DNA of 64,000 bases, from NCBI RefSeq assembly GCF_011320225.1, contig NZ_JAAOEN010000003.1, positions 552,470-616,469 on the forward strand. The letters are read 5' to 3'. Position numbers and translations under genes: made by a program. Below the pieces are notes generated by a model. The model was not told the origin of the DNA, searched no databases, and saw only the letters and a program-made list of their open reading frames with translations. Positions 26,857 to 35,292 of this stretch are shown in pieces (position 1 is the stretch's first letter; the number at the start of each line of letters is the position of its first letter). The stretch comes from Phytoactinopolyspora limicola (GTDB lineage: Bacteria > Actinomycetota > Actinomycetes > Jiangellales > Jiangellaceae).

Positions 26857-27210
26857 TCCCCGCCCCTCCGTCCAGGACTGCTACTCGAACATAGAGGTAC
26901 CACCGTTCCGGTCGCCGCCGAGGACGCCGCCGCCGTTCAGCGGCTACAGTGTTCGCTTCGGCACCAGGTAACGACAAATGTGGCTACCTACCGGCCGGCG
27001 ACCTCGTACCACCCATATTCCCAATCGTCGTCATCCAGATCCCACCCCTCATTCCGACATCAGAAGCTTAGGCTGTCCAACTGCAACGGCAACAGCCTGG
27101 AGTACAGAATTTCCTGTGATGCGCACTGGTTCGATCGACAATCCGACTGGAGACGGCCAGGTTGTCTTCATAATGTCAACGGCAGCTGAATTTTGAGCAG
27201 GTAGCGGAAG
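26857..27210. other. Promoter region of the CHAT operon plus IS30 flank
   Basis: 354 bases without a convincing gene. Short frames at 26978-27196 have no motifs. The left end of IS30 starts at 27211. Confidence 0.4.
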
Positions 27211-28529
27211 GGTGGTTTCTATCGGTGGTCGCAACACCTCCTAGAGTCTGGGGTTGTGTTGTCGTCTCGTCGGGTGAAGAAAGGGCCGGGGCGGCGTCCG
27301 CAATCGGCCAAGCGTGCGCGGTTTATGCAGTTGCGGGAGCGGGGGTGGAGCATCCTCGCTGCGGCTCGGGAAGTCGGTGTTTCACGTACGACGGGGAACA
27401 ACTGGTCTCGCGGTTATAAGACGTACCGCCATGGCCAGGTTGTTGGATTCGTTCCTGCGTTGGAACGGCTGGAGGTACGCCGTATCAGTCCGCGGTTCTT
27501 GTCGCAGGACGAGCGGATCGAGATCGCCGACCTACACTACGCTGGTGTCAGCATCAGGCAGATCGCGCACCGGCTCGGGCGGGCACCCTCGACAGTCTCA
27601 CGTGAATTGCGGCGCAACGCCAGCAGCGGGCAGCGCGCCGGCTATCGGCCGTTTGAGGCCCACCGCCGGGCGACCGCTCGACGGGCACGCCATCATCGGC
27701 GACGTATCGAGACCAACGCCGAACTCAGGCAACTGGTCGTTGAGTTGCTAGCGCAGCGCTGGAGCCCTCAGCAGATCAGCCGCCACCTGCGGCGCCGGTT
27801 CCCGGGCGATGCATCGATGTGGCTGTGTCACGAGAGTATCTACCAGGCTGTCTACCAGCCCGGGTCGGTGCTGCTGAGGCCATCAAAGCTTGTCCCGCAC
27901 AAGCGCTCGCCGCTACGGACCGGGCGGGATCACCGGCGCGCGCAGCAGAAGACCGATAGGCGTCGTCCACGGTTTGAGCAGCCAATGCTCACCGTTCATC
28001 AGCGCCCCTTCCAGCCCGAAGACCGCTCCCAAGCCGGCCACTGGGAGGGAGACTTGATCATCGGCAGGAACCAGGCCTCAGCCATCGGCACACTCGTTGA
28101 ACGCCAGACTCGGATGCTGCGCCTGCTGCACCTTCCCCAACGCGACGGCGACGCCCTTCACGAGGCATTGAAATCCACCATGGCCAACCTGCCACCGGCA
28201 CTGATGCGCTCGATCACGTGGGATCAAGGAACCGAGATGGCCCGCCACCTCACCATCGCGAAGTCGCTCGGTGCACCGGTCTACTTCTGCGACTCCCGCT
28301 CGCCCTGGCAGCGTGGCTCGAACGAGAACACGAACGGACTCTTACGCGACTACTTCCCGAAAGGCAGCGACCTCAGCGCCTACTCGCCGGAGCATCTCAT
28401 GGCCGTCGAGACCGAACTGAACAACCGGCCCAGAATCGTCCTCAACGACCACTCCCCGGCCGAGGTGTTCCAGGCACTGCTAACCTCTCCAAATCTGTCC
28501 GCGTGTTGCGACGTTAACTAGAACCTGCC
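27211..28529 (+). mobile_element. IS30-family insertion sequence, apparently intact
   Basis: About 1.3 kb bounded by imperfect 27-bp inverted ends sharing gtcgcaacac and ggttctannn-like positions (27211-27237 and 28503-28529). The transposase fills the element and its stop lies inside the right end. No clear target duplication could be read. It truncates the minus-strand gene to its right. Confidence 0.8.
27256..28521 (+). CDS. IS30-family transposase
   Basis: 421-aa DDE transposase. An N-terminal HTH region (RGWSILAAAREVGVSRTTGN; then ISQ/IRQ-type helix VSIRQIAHRLGRAPSTVSRE) precedes the catalytic core: HWEGDLIIGRNQASAIGTLV (first D), ITWDQGTEMARHL (second D), and SPWQRGSNENTNGLLRDYFP (E). 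Length and motif order are those of a full, probably active IS30 enzyme. Confidence 0.95.
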   Translation: MLSSRRVKKGPGRRPQSAKRARFMQLRERGWSILAAAREVGVSRTTGNNWSRGYKTYRHGQVVGFVPALERLEVRRISPRFLSQDERIEIADLHYAGVSIRQIAHRLGRAPSTVSRELRRNASSGQRAGYRPFEAHRRATARRARHHRRRIETNAELRQLVVELLAQRWSPQQISRHLRRRFPGDASMWLCHESIYQAVYQPGSVLLRPSKLVPHKRSPLRTGRDHRRAQQKTDRRRPRFEQPMLTVHQRPFQPEDRSQAGHWEGDLIIGRNQASAIGTLVERQTRMLRLLHLPQRDGDALHEALKSTMANLPPALMRSITWDQGTEMARHLTIAKSLGAPVYFCDSRSPWQRGSNENTNGLLRDYFPKGSDLSAYSPEHLMAVETELNNRPRIVLNDHSPAEVFQALLTSPNLSACCDVN

Positions 28530-29036
28530 ATGCCGAACCCTGCTCAGTATTCGCTTGCCGCCGACAGCTATCGCCGTGGGGTCGGCGAACACATCGCGGA
28601 GCAGTTGGTCATCAACATGAACGGTGTTCTCACCTTCGATCGGGATAGCATCGATGGCCCGCAACATGTCGATGAGGCGGGTTGCCTGGTCCCGGTTGAG
28701 CTCTAGAACGTTCTCTAGTCGAGTGCGGTCACCCGAGGTGGGAACCTTCTGGATTCGGACCTTACGTACGGCACCCGCTGAACGTGCTACTTGAAGCTGA
28801 ACCTGTTTGCGCCCGCCAGGTGTTGTGAATACCACTTCGTTCGCCCACTCCCAGTCATCGTCGTCATCGGTTGACGTTTCATCGAAAACCCTGTAGATGT
28901 AACGCGATGGGTGCCCCTGGTCCTGACCGAAGACCGCGGTAAAGGTTTTGCTTGCGTACGTCCGTGTAGTGCGGCGCCCCTCGGCGTACGTGACTTCGTT
29001 GGGTTCTGGCAGATCGGCGAACGTCACGATCGGCAT
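28518..29036 (-). pseudogene. Truncated protein, possible Shedu (DUF4263) N-terminal domain
   Basis: From the ATG at 29036: MPIVTFADLPEPNEVTYAEG, then FDETSTDDDDDWEWANEVVF, and VRKVRIQKVPTSGDRTRLEN with LLRDVFADPTAIA. This order resembles the N-terminal region of some actinobacterial DUF4263/Shedu anti-plasmid or anti-phage nucleases. The family link is from memory of the pattern and is tentative. The C-terminus is cut near AVGGKRIL, next to the IS30 right end (28529), so the nuclease domain, if it existed, has been lost. Confidence 0.5.
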
Positions 29037-29055
29037 GTTGTCATCCCGATCAGAC

Positions 29056-29307
29056 CTAGGCCGCGGATCCAAGAACGTCGCGGAAAGTCTTCAACTGCTC
29101 GAAGACCTGGCTGCAGGAATCCATACACCAAGTCTGCCCTGTGCGGAGTGCCGTGTCACGACCTGAAATGACGAGCCTCCAATTGCTTCCAGAGACCGTC
29201 CGATCCTCGCAAGACACCAGCGCTACGCCAATGGGTAGCCCACCCGACGGCGGTCTGGCGCGACCGCTGCTGCATGGTCGAATCCAACGCGCGAAGGCCG
29301 ACAGCAT
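29056..29307 (-). CDS. Small hypothetical protein upstream of the truncated gene
   Basis: Open frame ending GLPIGVALVSCEDRTVSGSN, WRLVISGRDTALRTGQTWCM, DSCSQVFEQLKTFRDVLG. The last 60 residues look protein-like; the first 20 do not and the start is unclear. Its stop is 20 bases before the next minus-strand start, so the two could be one operon. Family unknown. Confidence 0.35.
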   Translation of the reverse strand: MLSAFARWIRPCSSGRARPPSGGLPIGVALVSCEDRTVSGSNWRLVISGRDTALRTGQTWCMDSCSQVFEQLKTFRDVLGSAA

Positions 29308-29339
29308 GGAGACGCATTGATTCGATCCCGCCGTTGTCG

Positions 29340-29543
29340 GCTGTCAGCGGCGCGTGAAAACTGACCCCCAGACGGCAGGGCTGGAAACCGCCACGTCGCA
29401 GCTAGGTCAATACGCCGTGGCCAAGTTGGCTGTTAACCATCAGCTGGCACGAAACGCAAGCGTCGCCTGCTTGCCGGAGTCTCGATGACCTGTCCCAGGC
29501 CACCTGGTAGCCATGGATCATCCCGTTCGTAGAATCCTGCGGT
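29340..29543. other. Possible IS21-type end remnant
   Basis: The string tgtcagcggcgcgtgaaaac followed by tgaccccc is like the terminal sequence of actinobacterial IS21 elements. No istA or istB gene is attached. The remainder up to the unknown gene at 29544 shows nothing else. Confidence 0.3.
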
Positions 29544-30638
29544 TCAGTACATCGTCACGAGACTGATAGCGCCACGCGTTTCGTCATGTTTCAGCGCTAG
29601 GAGACGACGCGTGAGTCCTCCTTCGTTTGGCTTATCGAACTCGGCAGCGACGGCGAAGAGCGGCGTTCCGTCCGGGGCGAAGCGGAAATCGTAGACGTAG
29701 TTTTTTCTGAGCTTCGTCCTAATCGCAGCGGCGAGCTCGTCCGCTGTCACGTCCTGAAGCCCGATGTTGGTCATGAGCCTGAGTTTGTTCTCATCACGAA
29801 GCAAATACTTATCGAGCTTGTCGGGGTGGACGAACACTTCGACAGACTCAACGTCGATAAGCTCGCCAGTGATGGCCGCGAGGCTGAGAATCCGATCGTT
29901 TACCGCCTGGTATGCGTCCGTCGCTTCGATCTTGTAGGAGAGGAAACACTCGAAATAGGCGTCGAGAAGACTTACCACCTTGTAGCCGTGGGCCGGCAGA
30001 TCGAATCCGACCAGGTCCTCGTCGCTCACTAGGGGCTCGTCACCGCCGTGACTCAAGATCGCCTTGTCCCCAAGGATCACCCAGTGAGACGTAACCGTTT
30101 GGGGGAGGAAGTCGCGGGCCGGGCACGTGAACGACACGTCAACGTACCCGGTATATCGAGGTTGTTTCGAGAGCGACTCATGAAGCCGAGCAACGTCGCG
30201 TGGATGTAGATTGCTGAAGTAGACGGCGTACTGAGTCTGCCAGTTCACAGGCTGGGTGCGGGGCTTTACGAGGGCTCCCTCAAACGCATCGACGGGAATG
30301 GCGCCTTGCCCGTTATGCAGATCCCCGTGAAGCATGCTCGTCCTTAGGTCACCGCGGAGACATGGGAGATAGTCCCGGGAGAATGCAACGGCATAGTTCC
30401 ACGACGGCTCATCCAACCAGTCGTAGAGGAAAACGGCCTGGACACCATTAGTCGTCGGCACCAGGGCGGACCTGAGATCCTCATAGTGAACGCCACGCGA
30501 GGCCAGCAAGTCGCGGATCTGCCTAGCCTCGGCTTGCATCGTGCGCTGGAACACCGCAGGATCCGAGCCCGCGAGCTCGAAGAAGATCCAAGGAAGCAGC
30601 GTGTTGTCGCGAGCGTTCAGCGCGTGGAAGCCGAGCAT
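29544..30638 (-). CDS. Unrecognised 364-aa protein
   Basis: Large soluble protein with no family I recognise. It starts MLGFHALNARDNTLLPWIFF; upstream in-frame ATGs at 30671 and 30761 are possible, but aggg lies just before 30638. Notable stretches: RTSMLHGDLHNGQGAIPVDA, YVDVSFTCPARDFLPQTVTS and VEVFVHPDKLDKYLLRDENK. Two halves with HGDLH and SHGGDEP might be nucleotide- or metal-binding, but this is only pattern-spotting. Codon use and length indicate a real gene. It lies inside the defence-like island without a partner gene on its strand. Confidence 0.6.
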   Translation of the reverse strand: MLGFHALNARDNTLLPWIFFELAGSDPAVFQRTMQAEARQIRDLLASRGVHYEDLRSALVPTTNGVQAVFLYDWLDEPSWNYAVAFSRDYLPCLRGDLRTSMLHGDLHNGQGAIPVDAFEGALVKPRTQPVNWQTQYAVYFSNLHPRDVARLHESLSKQPRYTGYVDVSFTCPARDFLPQTVTSHWVILGDKAILSHGGDEPLVSDEDLVGFDLPAHGYKVVSLLDAYFECFLSYKIEATDAYQAVNDRILSLAAITGELIDVESVEVFVHPDKLDKYLLRDENKLRLMTNIGLQDVTADELAAAIRTKLRKNYVYDFRFAPDGTPLFAVAAEFDKPNEGGLTRRLLALKHDETRGAISLVTMY

Positions 30639-31087
30639 GACCCTGATGGTAGTCAGAGACCCACGCGACATTTGGCTTCGAGCGGTGCCGCAACTCATCT
30701 TGTTGGCTGCGCCTGACTCTTCTGCGATCAAAGCAGACTCGGGATGCGGGCCAGCTACCACAACTCACGCCGTGCCAACGGTCGAGGCTGGAAGATGTCC
30801 CAGTGCATCCGTACGGTGGGCCGTCCCGTCCGCTCGGCTCGCGACCCGCCTGCCGCCAGCGACACAACAAAGCAAACACACCTGTCAAGTCCAGCGTCTC
30901 TGGCGCCTCCGCCGAGGACAACGAAACTCGCGATCGAAGACGCCCGCCGCTTCGGGCAACAACGCCGCTCGGATCGGCCGAGGTGCGGCCTCTGGCAAAG
31001 GAGGCTGCCCGCAGGTCTCGGCATCGACAGGCATCACGCCATCCAAGCCAGACCACAACGCGAATCACACGACGACCTAGAAAGAGC

Positions 31088-31119
31088 ACCGGGTGGGGGT
31101 GCAAGTACCCCCACCCGGT
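31088..31119. other. Perfect 13-bp-arm hairpin
   Basis: accgggtgggggt, then the 6-base loop gcaagt, then the exact complement. There is no T-run, so it is not a classic terminator. Decayed versions of the same structure precede repeat copies A, B and G, so it belongs to the repeat unit. Confidence 0.8.
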
Positions 31120-31130
31120 CGATTCTACCC

Positions 31131-31217
31131 GCATTCATGCAGGTCAGAGACCTACAGAGTGTCCGAGGAGGGACATGACCAGCTACCACACGCAGACGGT
31201 GCTCGTGCTGGGCCGTT
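31131..31217 (+). repeat. Dispersed repeat, copy E (best preserved reading frames)
   Basis: Reads gcattcatgcaggtcagaga, then gtgtccgaggagggacatga. The first part encodes MQVRDLQSVRGGT and stops in an ATGA overlap with a second frame, MTSYHTQTVLVLGR. The second frame has gaggagg immediately upstream and looks like the beginning of an NmrA-type NAD(P)-binding protein (VLVLG) that stops at once. Confidence 0.8.
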
Positions 31218-31264
31218 GATCGTTGCAAACGAAGCTGCCTCCACAGCGACGACCCGAGATGATG

Positions 31265-31672
31265 TTACTGAATGTCCTCGTCGGCTGGTTCGACAGAGGC
31301 ATCGGCTCGTGTTAGATCGGCTGGCGTGTCTTGCTCCGACTCTTCGAGATACTCACGCACAGCGTCGGCGAGAGGTGCCAGCTCAGAATCGACCACGTCG
31401 CGGACCACGTCTGCGTTGATGCGGAAGTACTCGTGGACCACGACGTTTCGCAGTCCAGCGATGCTATGCCACGGCACCGCCTCGAAGAGGCCACGAGTCT
31501 CATCCGAAAGCACACGCGCGACCTCCCCGACAACCGCAAGATTACGCACGACAGCGTCAAACGCCATCTCCGACAGCACGGGGTCGACAGCATCGAGATG
31601 AGGACTGAAACGCAGACATCGATCGAGCGCGTCGAGCATGTCTAGCAGACGTTCACGGTCACTGCGGCTCAC
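31265..31672 (-). CDS. hepT: HepT-like (DUF86) HEPN ribonuclease toxin
   Basis: 135-aa HEPN protein with the catalytic motif RNVVVHEYF (R-x4-H-x-Y) and the helical frame GEVARVLSDETRGLFEAVPW before it. HepT toxins cut RNA and are neutralised by AMP/ADP transfer to the tyrosine by MntA. It overlaps the mntA stop by 4 bases (ATGA) and follows it on the same strand, the standard mntA-hepT order. Confidence 0.92.
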   Translation of the reverse strand: MSRSDRERLLDMLDALDRCLRFSPHLDAVDPVLSEMAFDAVVRNLAVVGEVARVLSDETRGLFEAVPWHSIAGLRNVVVHEYFRINADVVRDVVDSELAPLADAVREYLEESEQDTPADLTRADASVEPADEDIQ

Positions 31673-31989
31673 AAAGCGACAGCCTCCGCACGAGCCGCCT
31701 GCGACACACCATGACGGAGAAACTCTTCTGTAACGACATCAACGCGAACCCCGAGAACCAGCGACAGCTCCTCCCCCAGCCCGGCCACCCGCAACAACGC
31801 GTTCCCCGCCTGCGGGTCAAGGTCAACCAGAATGTCGATGTCACTGTCGGCTCGTGCCTCACCGCGGGCTACCGAGCCGAACACACGCGGATTCGACGCG
31901 CCGTACCGGCACAACACAGCCTGCACCTCGTCACGATGAAGATCCAACGTCCGACGCAGCACACTACTCGGCAGGCGGTTCGTTCTCAT
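31669..31989 (-). CDS. mntA: MntA-like nucleotidyltransferase antitoxin
   Basis: 106-aa minimal nucleotidyltransferase with FGSVARGEARADSDIDILVD, the GSxAR(G)...DxD signature of MntA antitoxins that modify HepT. An extra conserved-type Asp is present in VRVDVVTEEFLR. It is first in the two-gene module and overlaps hepT. Confidence 0.92.
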   Translation of the reverse strand: MRTNRLPSSVLRRTLDLHRDEVQAVLCRYGASNPRVFGSVARGEARADSDIDILVDLDPQAGNALLRVAGLGEELSLVLGVRVDVVTEEFLRHGVSQAARAEAVAL

Positions 31990-32092
31990 AGCACCAGCGT
32001 AGCCTCAGTCGAACTCCTTCGGGGACTAGCCGCACACTCCACGAGCGCCAAGCGCGTAGCCACGCCCGGCCGACGCATCACAACGACCTCCG

Positions 32093-32216
32093 GGTTCAAA
32101 ATCGGCGACACACCGAAGATCACGCATCCTTGCAGGTCAGAGACCTACGGAGTGTCCGAGGGGGACTTGGCCACTTACCACACGCACACCATCCTCGACC
32201 TAACCGCCTGACCTGC
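32093..32216 (+). repeat. Dispersed repeat, copy F
   Basis: Full-length form: ggttcaaaatcggcgacac, ttgcaggtcagagacctacg, gtgtccgag, then accacacgcacaccatcctc and accgcctgacctgc. A single-base loss in the gaggaggg part shifts the internal frames. The rest of the 31990-32598 gap holds no recognised gene. Confidence 0.85.
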
Positions 32217-32598
32217 CGCTCTACTGGCCGGCTTGAGTCAAGATGCTCTTCAGGAGCCACGAACCAAGCGTCGCAGGACGCAACGTTGTCACGCTACTCC
32301 CACACACGTGCACCGAAGGGCTCATACGGAAAAACACGACAGACAGCGCGGGCAGGTCAGTGTGCGCCGGCGACGCGGTACCGACGGAGCTCTCCCCCGG
32401 CTGCGAGGAATTGCTGTAAATGTCGACGATGACGGTCTGTCACTCAGGCTCACCTATTTGAAGTCGCCGCAGGCAACTTGGGACACTGAATCGTCAGGGA
32501 TCAGCGGAACGCTTTCGCCTCGGCGTAGCACTGCCAGCCGGGTGGGACGTCTGCGACCCGGACGGAGTCCAGCGGCGACCGGATCGTGGTGAGAACCG

Positions 32599-33492
32599 GT
32601 GGAGATCGAGCTGATCGGGGTGCCCTTCGATGGATACGGCCGCCCCGGCCACCAGAGTCAGGCTCCCTCCGCGCTGCGGGAAGCAAGTCTGGTGGTGGCT
32701 CTAGCGCCGCATACCGTCCATGACACCGGTGATCTGAGCCTGCCGGAAGGCGAGAACACCCGGGGCCCGCAGACCGGTCTGCTCAACGAGCCCGCACTGT
32801 TGGCCATGACCGAACAACTACACGAACGTGTCCCCGCTGTGCTGGCCGCCGAACGGTTCCCGGTCATGGTCGGCGCGGACTGCTCACTGCTCCTGGGCGT
32901 GGTCACCGCCCTGCATGAGGCGATCGACCAGCCCGGCCTGCTGTTCCTCGACGGCCACGAGGACACCATGCCGCTGGATGTAGTCGAGGATGGCGAGGCC
33001 GCCAACTGCGAGATCGCACTGCTGCTCGGCATCACCGGCCGCCTCCTCACCGGCCCTCTCGCAACACACCTACCAGCCCTCGTTTTCGACAACCTGGCCA
33101 TGCTCGGCCAGCACGATGCAGACTGGCGGCGAAAGTTCAATGCCGGCTCCCTAGCCGATATCGGCGTGTGGTCACGCAACCTGGACCAAATGCGCCACGA
33201 TCCCCACAAGGCGGCGAAGGCAGCCACGGCCCACTTACGAACAAACGCACAACAGTGGTGGCTACACCTCGACCTCGACGTCCTCGACCCCACGGTTTTC
33301 CAAGCCCAAGGGTTACCCGAACACGCGGATGACCCCGACGGCCTGAATCTCAACCAGCTCACCACCGCAGCAAACACCGGCGGCTGCATCGGCTTGAGCG
33401 TGACGATCTACGACCCCCAACAAGACCCCGACCATTCCGATGCCAACACGATCGTGAACCTCACCCGCAAGACCATTCAGGCCAAGGCATGA
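32599..33492 (+). CDS. Arginase/agmatinase-family protein with altered metal site
   Basis: 297-aa ureohydrolase-fold protein. Metal-binding regions: VMVGADCSLLLG (families usually have GGDHS; here Cys replaces His), LFLDGHEDTM (D-x-H-x-D kept) and WLHLDLDVLDPT (D-x-D kept). The substrate is not obvious and the Cys substitution makes ordinary arginase activity uncertain. Start GTG at 32599. The nearest gene on the same strand is a nucleotidyltransferase 94 bases further on. Confidence 0.85.
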   Translation: MEIELIGVPFDGYGRPGHQSQAPSALREASLVVALAPHTVHDTGDLSLPEGENTRGPQTGLLNEPALLAMTEQLHERVPAVLAAERFPVMVGADCSLLLGVVTALHEAIDQPGLLFLDGHEDTMPLDVVEDGEAANCEIALLLGITGRLLTGPLATHLPALVFDNLAMLGQHDADWRRKFNAGSLADIGVWSRNLDQMRHDPHKAAKAATAHLRTNAQQWWLHLDLDVLDPTVFQAQGLPEHADDPDGLNLNQLTTAANTGGCIGLSVTIYDPQQDPDHSDANTIVNLTRKTIQAKA

Positions 33493-33586
33493 AGCATGGG
33501 ATCAGCTCTGCGGCGCGGATACGTGATGCAGGAGCGCCGGGTGTTAGCCTGCCCGGATTTAGGATCTGCGTCAGAGGAGTTGCCCC

Positions 33587-34375
33587 GTGGACCAAGACCA
33601 ACTCATCACACGTATCACTGACATTCTTCGTGAGGATCAACGCGTTCTAGGCGCTTGGCTATCGGGAAGCCGAGGGCGCGGGACAGAGGATCAGTTCAGC
33701 GATGTCGACGTATGGCTAGTCGTCACCACCGCGGACAAGGACGCCTTCGTTAAAGAGTGGCCTGCGACCTCCGATCGCATTGGGCCCACGGTACTTCGCC
33801 AAGCCGTCTTCGGCACGACATTCACACACATCACGCCCGAGTGGTTTCGCTACGACGTGTCAATCGGAGTGCCCGACGACGCGTCGACCCGCTCCCGGAC
33901 GACACACAAGACACTGTTCGACCGGGCAAACATCACAGCACAGTTCAAGCCCGTAGGCGATCTATTGCAGCCCGACCCTCAGAAAGTTTCCTCGCTAGTT
34001 GTCGAATTTCTCAGGGTGATGGGACTCCTACCGGTCGTCCTCGGCCGCCAGGACTTCGTGGTTGGCGTCTCTGGTGCCAGTCTTCTGCGAGGACTGCTTG
34101 TGCAGCTTTCCATCGAGGACGTTGTGGCTGAAGATCGCGGTGGTGCACTGAGCTTGGAGAGAACTCTCCAAGACGAGCAGCTTCGAGGTTTGGCAGACCT
34201 GCCCGCGCTGGCTGCGACGCGCGAAAGTGTGCTGGCGGTGCACCTCGCATGCGCCGACCTCTTCCTTCCCACCGCGCGCAACCTCATGGCCCGACTAGGG
34301 GCACCATGGCCCGCCCCATTGGAAGACGCATTGCGAAAGCACCTACGTGCAACAATCCAGGTGGACCTCCCCTAA
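33587..34375 (+). CDS. Nucleotidyltransferase (ANT-like)
   Basis: 262-aa protein with the polymerase-beta-type motif WLSGSRGRGTEDQFSDVDVW and a helical C-terminal domain (VVEFLRVMGLLPVVLGRQDF). This matches aminoglycoside adenylyltransferase-like and related nucleotidyltransferases. GTG start with agaggag upstream. It stands alone, with no HEPN partner, so antibiotic modification or another small-molecule substrate is likelier than a toxin-antitoxin role. Confidence 0.88.
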   Translation: MDQDQLITRITDILREDQRVLGAWLSGSRGRGTEDQFSDVDVWLVVTTADKDAFVKEWPATSDRIGPTVLRQAVFGTTFTHITPEWFRYDVSIGVPDDASTRSRTTHKTLFDRANITAQFKPVGDLLQPDPQKVSSLVVEFLRVMGLLPVVLGRQDFVVGVSGASLLRGLLVQLSIEDVVAEDRGGALSLERTLQDEQLRGLADLPALAATRESVLAVHLACADLFLPTARNLMARLGAPWPAPLEDALRKHLRATIQVDLP

Positions 34376-34601
34376 AGAGCACCCTGGCAGTACTCGCCAG
34401 CGTGGTAATCGGGCCTGCTCCCACTGGCTTGAGCGGCTTCCGCAACTACCGCATCCGCGCGCTGACGGACTGATCTAGGTAGTGCCGCAGGCGGCAGCCC
34501 CGACCACGTCACATCCGCCCACACCGGCAACGACATGGATTACGCAACCACGTAGACCCACAAAGCAGGTGCATGGGCCAAGTCCCCGCCGAGTCAACAT
34601 A

Positions 34602-34665
34602 CTCGCATTCATGCAGTTCAGAGACTTGCAATACGACCTGGCCACCCACCACACACGGCGCTCCC
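34602..34665 (+). repeat. Dispersed repeat, copy G (divergent)
   Basis: actcgcattcatgcagttca, gagact, then a degraded gacctggccacccaccacac. A ggg-ccaagt-ccc hairpin remnant lies 20-30 bases upstream. The remaining gap 34376-34773 shows only the operator noted next. Confidence 0.65.
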
Positions 34666-34746
34666 GCTAGGGAGTTGACCAGCGTTTCGCCGAGTCGGAC
34701 CGTTCCGGGACCGGCCCGTCGCCGAAGAGTCCGCACAATCGGCCCT

Positions 34747-34765
34747 TATAGCTTTCCTTGCTATA
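34747..34765. promoter_or_regulatory. Inverted repeat upstream of the HTH/nucleotidyltransferase pair
   Basis: tatagc and gctata arms separated by 7 bases, 8 bases before the GTG of the HTH gene and overlapping a likely -10 box (ctatagt). A good candidate for autorepression. Confidence 0.6.
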
Positions 34766-34773
34766 GTTGTGCT

Positions 34774-35292
34774 GTGTCCGACAGGAACGACGTGCTGCGT
34801 GAGGTGATGCTCGAAACGAGCACCACCCAGTCCGAGCTGTCCCGGTTGAGCGGCGTCCGACAGCCCAGCATCAGCAAGTTCATGTCCGGCACCATCGACC
34901 TCAGCGATGACCAACTCGACCGACTGCTCTCCTGCATGGGCTACCGCTTACAGGTCGTACGCAAGCCGGTCCAGCCCACACTCACCAGATCCGAACGGCG
35001 CTCATGGCAACTGCACCGCCGCCTCTCCACGCACCTCAACCGGTCGAGCCTGAACGAATGGCGCCCGGCCATCGAACGTAACCTGAACCGCCTCACAAGC
35101 CAAGTACGCGGCCAGCCACATGTTCGCAATCTCGACCGCTGGCAACAACTGATAGACAACAGCGACCTCCCCCAGCTGCATCGCGTGCTCACCGGACTCG
35201 ACCGAGACTCCATCGAGATGCGCGAAGTCTCACCCATGAGCGGACTGCTATCACCACAAGAACGCACCGACGCGCTCCGAACACCCGCCTGA
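34774..35292 (+). CDS. HTH antitoxin-like regulator
   Basis: 172-aa protein: VSDRNDVLREVMLETSTTQS, then a Cro/XRE HTH (ELSRLSGVRQPSISKFMSGT) and a helical C-terminal part (WRPAIERNLNRLTSQVRGQP). The GTG at 34774 lies just after the operator-like repeat. It overlaps the downstream nucleotidyltransferase-like gene (TGATG), so the two form a toxin-antitoxin-like pair in which this is the DNA-binding partner. Confidence 0.85.
   Translation: MSDRNDVLREVMLETSTTQSELSRLSGVRQPSISKFMSGTIDLSDDQLDRLLSCMGYRLQVVRKPVQPTLTRSERRSWQLHRRLSTHLNRSSLNEWRPAIERNLNRLTSQVRGQPHVRNLDRWQQLIDNSDLPQLHRVLTGLDRDSIEMREVSPMSGLLSPQERTDALRTPA

Larger units (their letters stand above)
30762..31264. other. Gene-poor stretch holding repeat copy E
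   Basis: Open frames exist on both strands but show low-complexity Arg/Pro-rich composition typical of non-coding high-GC DNA. The supported items are the hairpin at 31088-31119 and repeat E. Confidence 0.5.
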
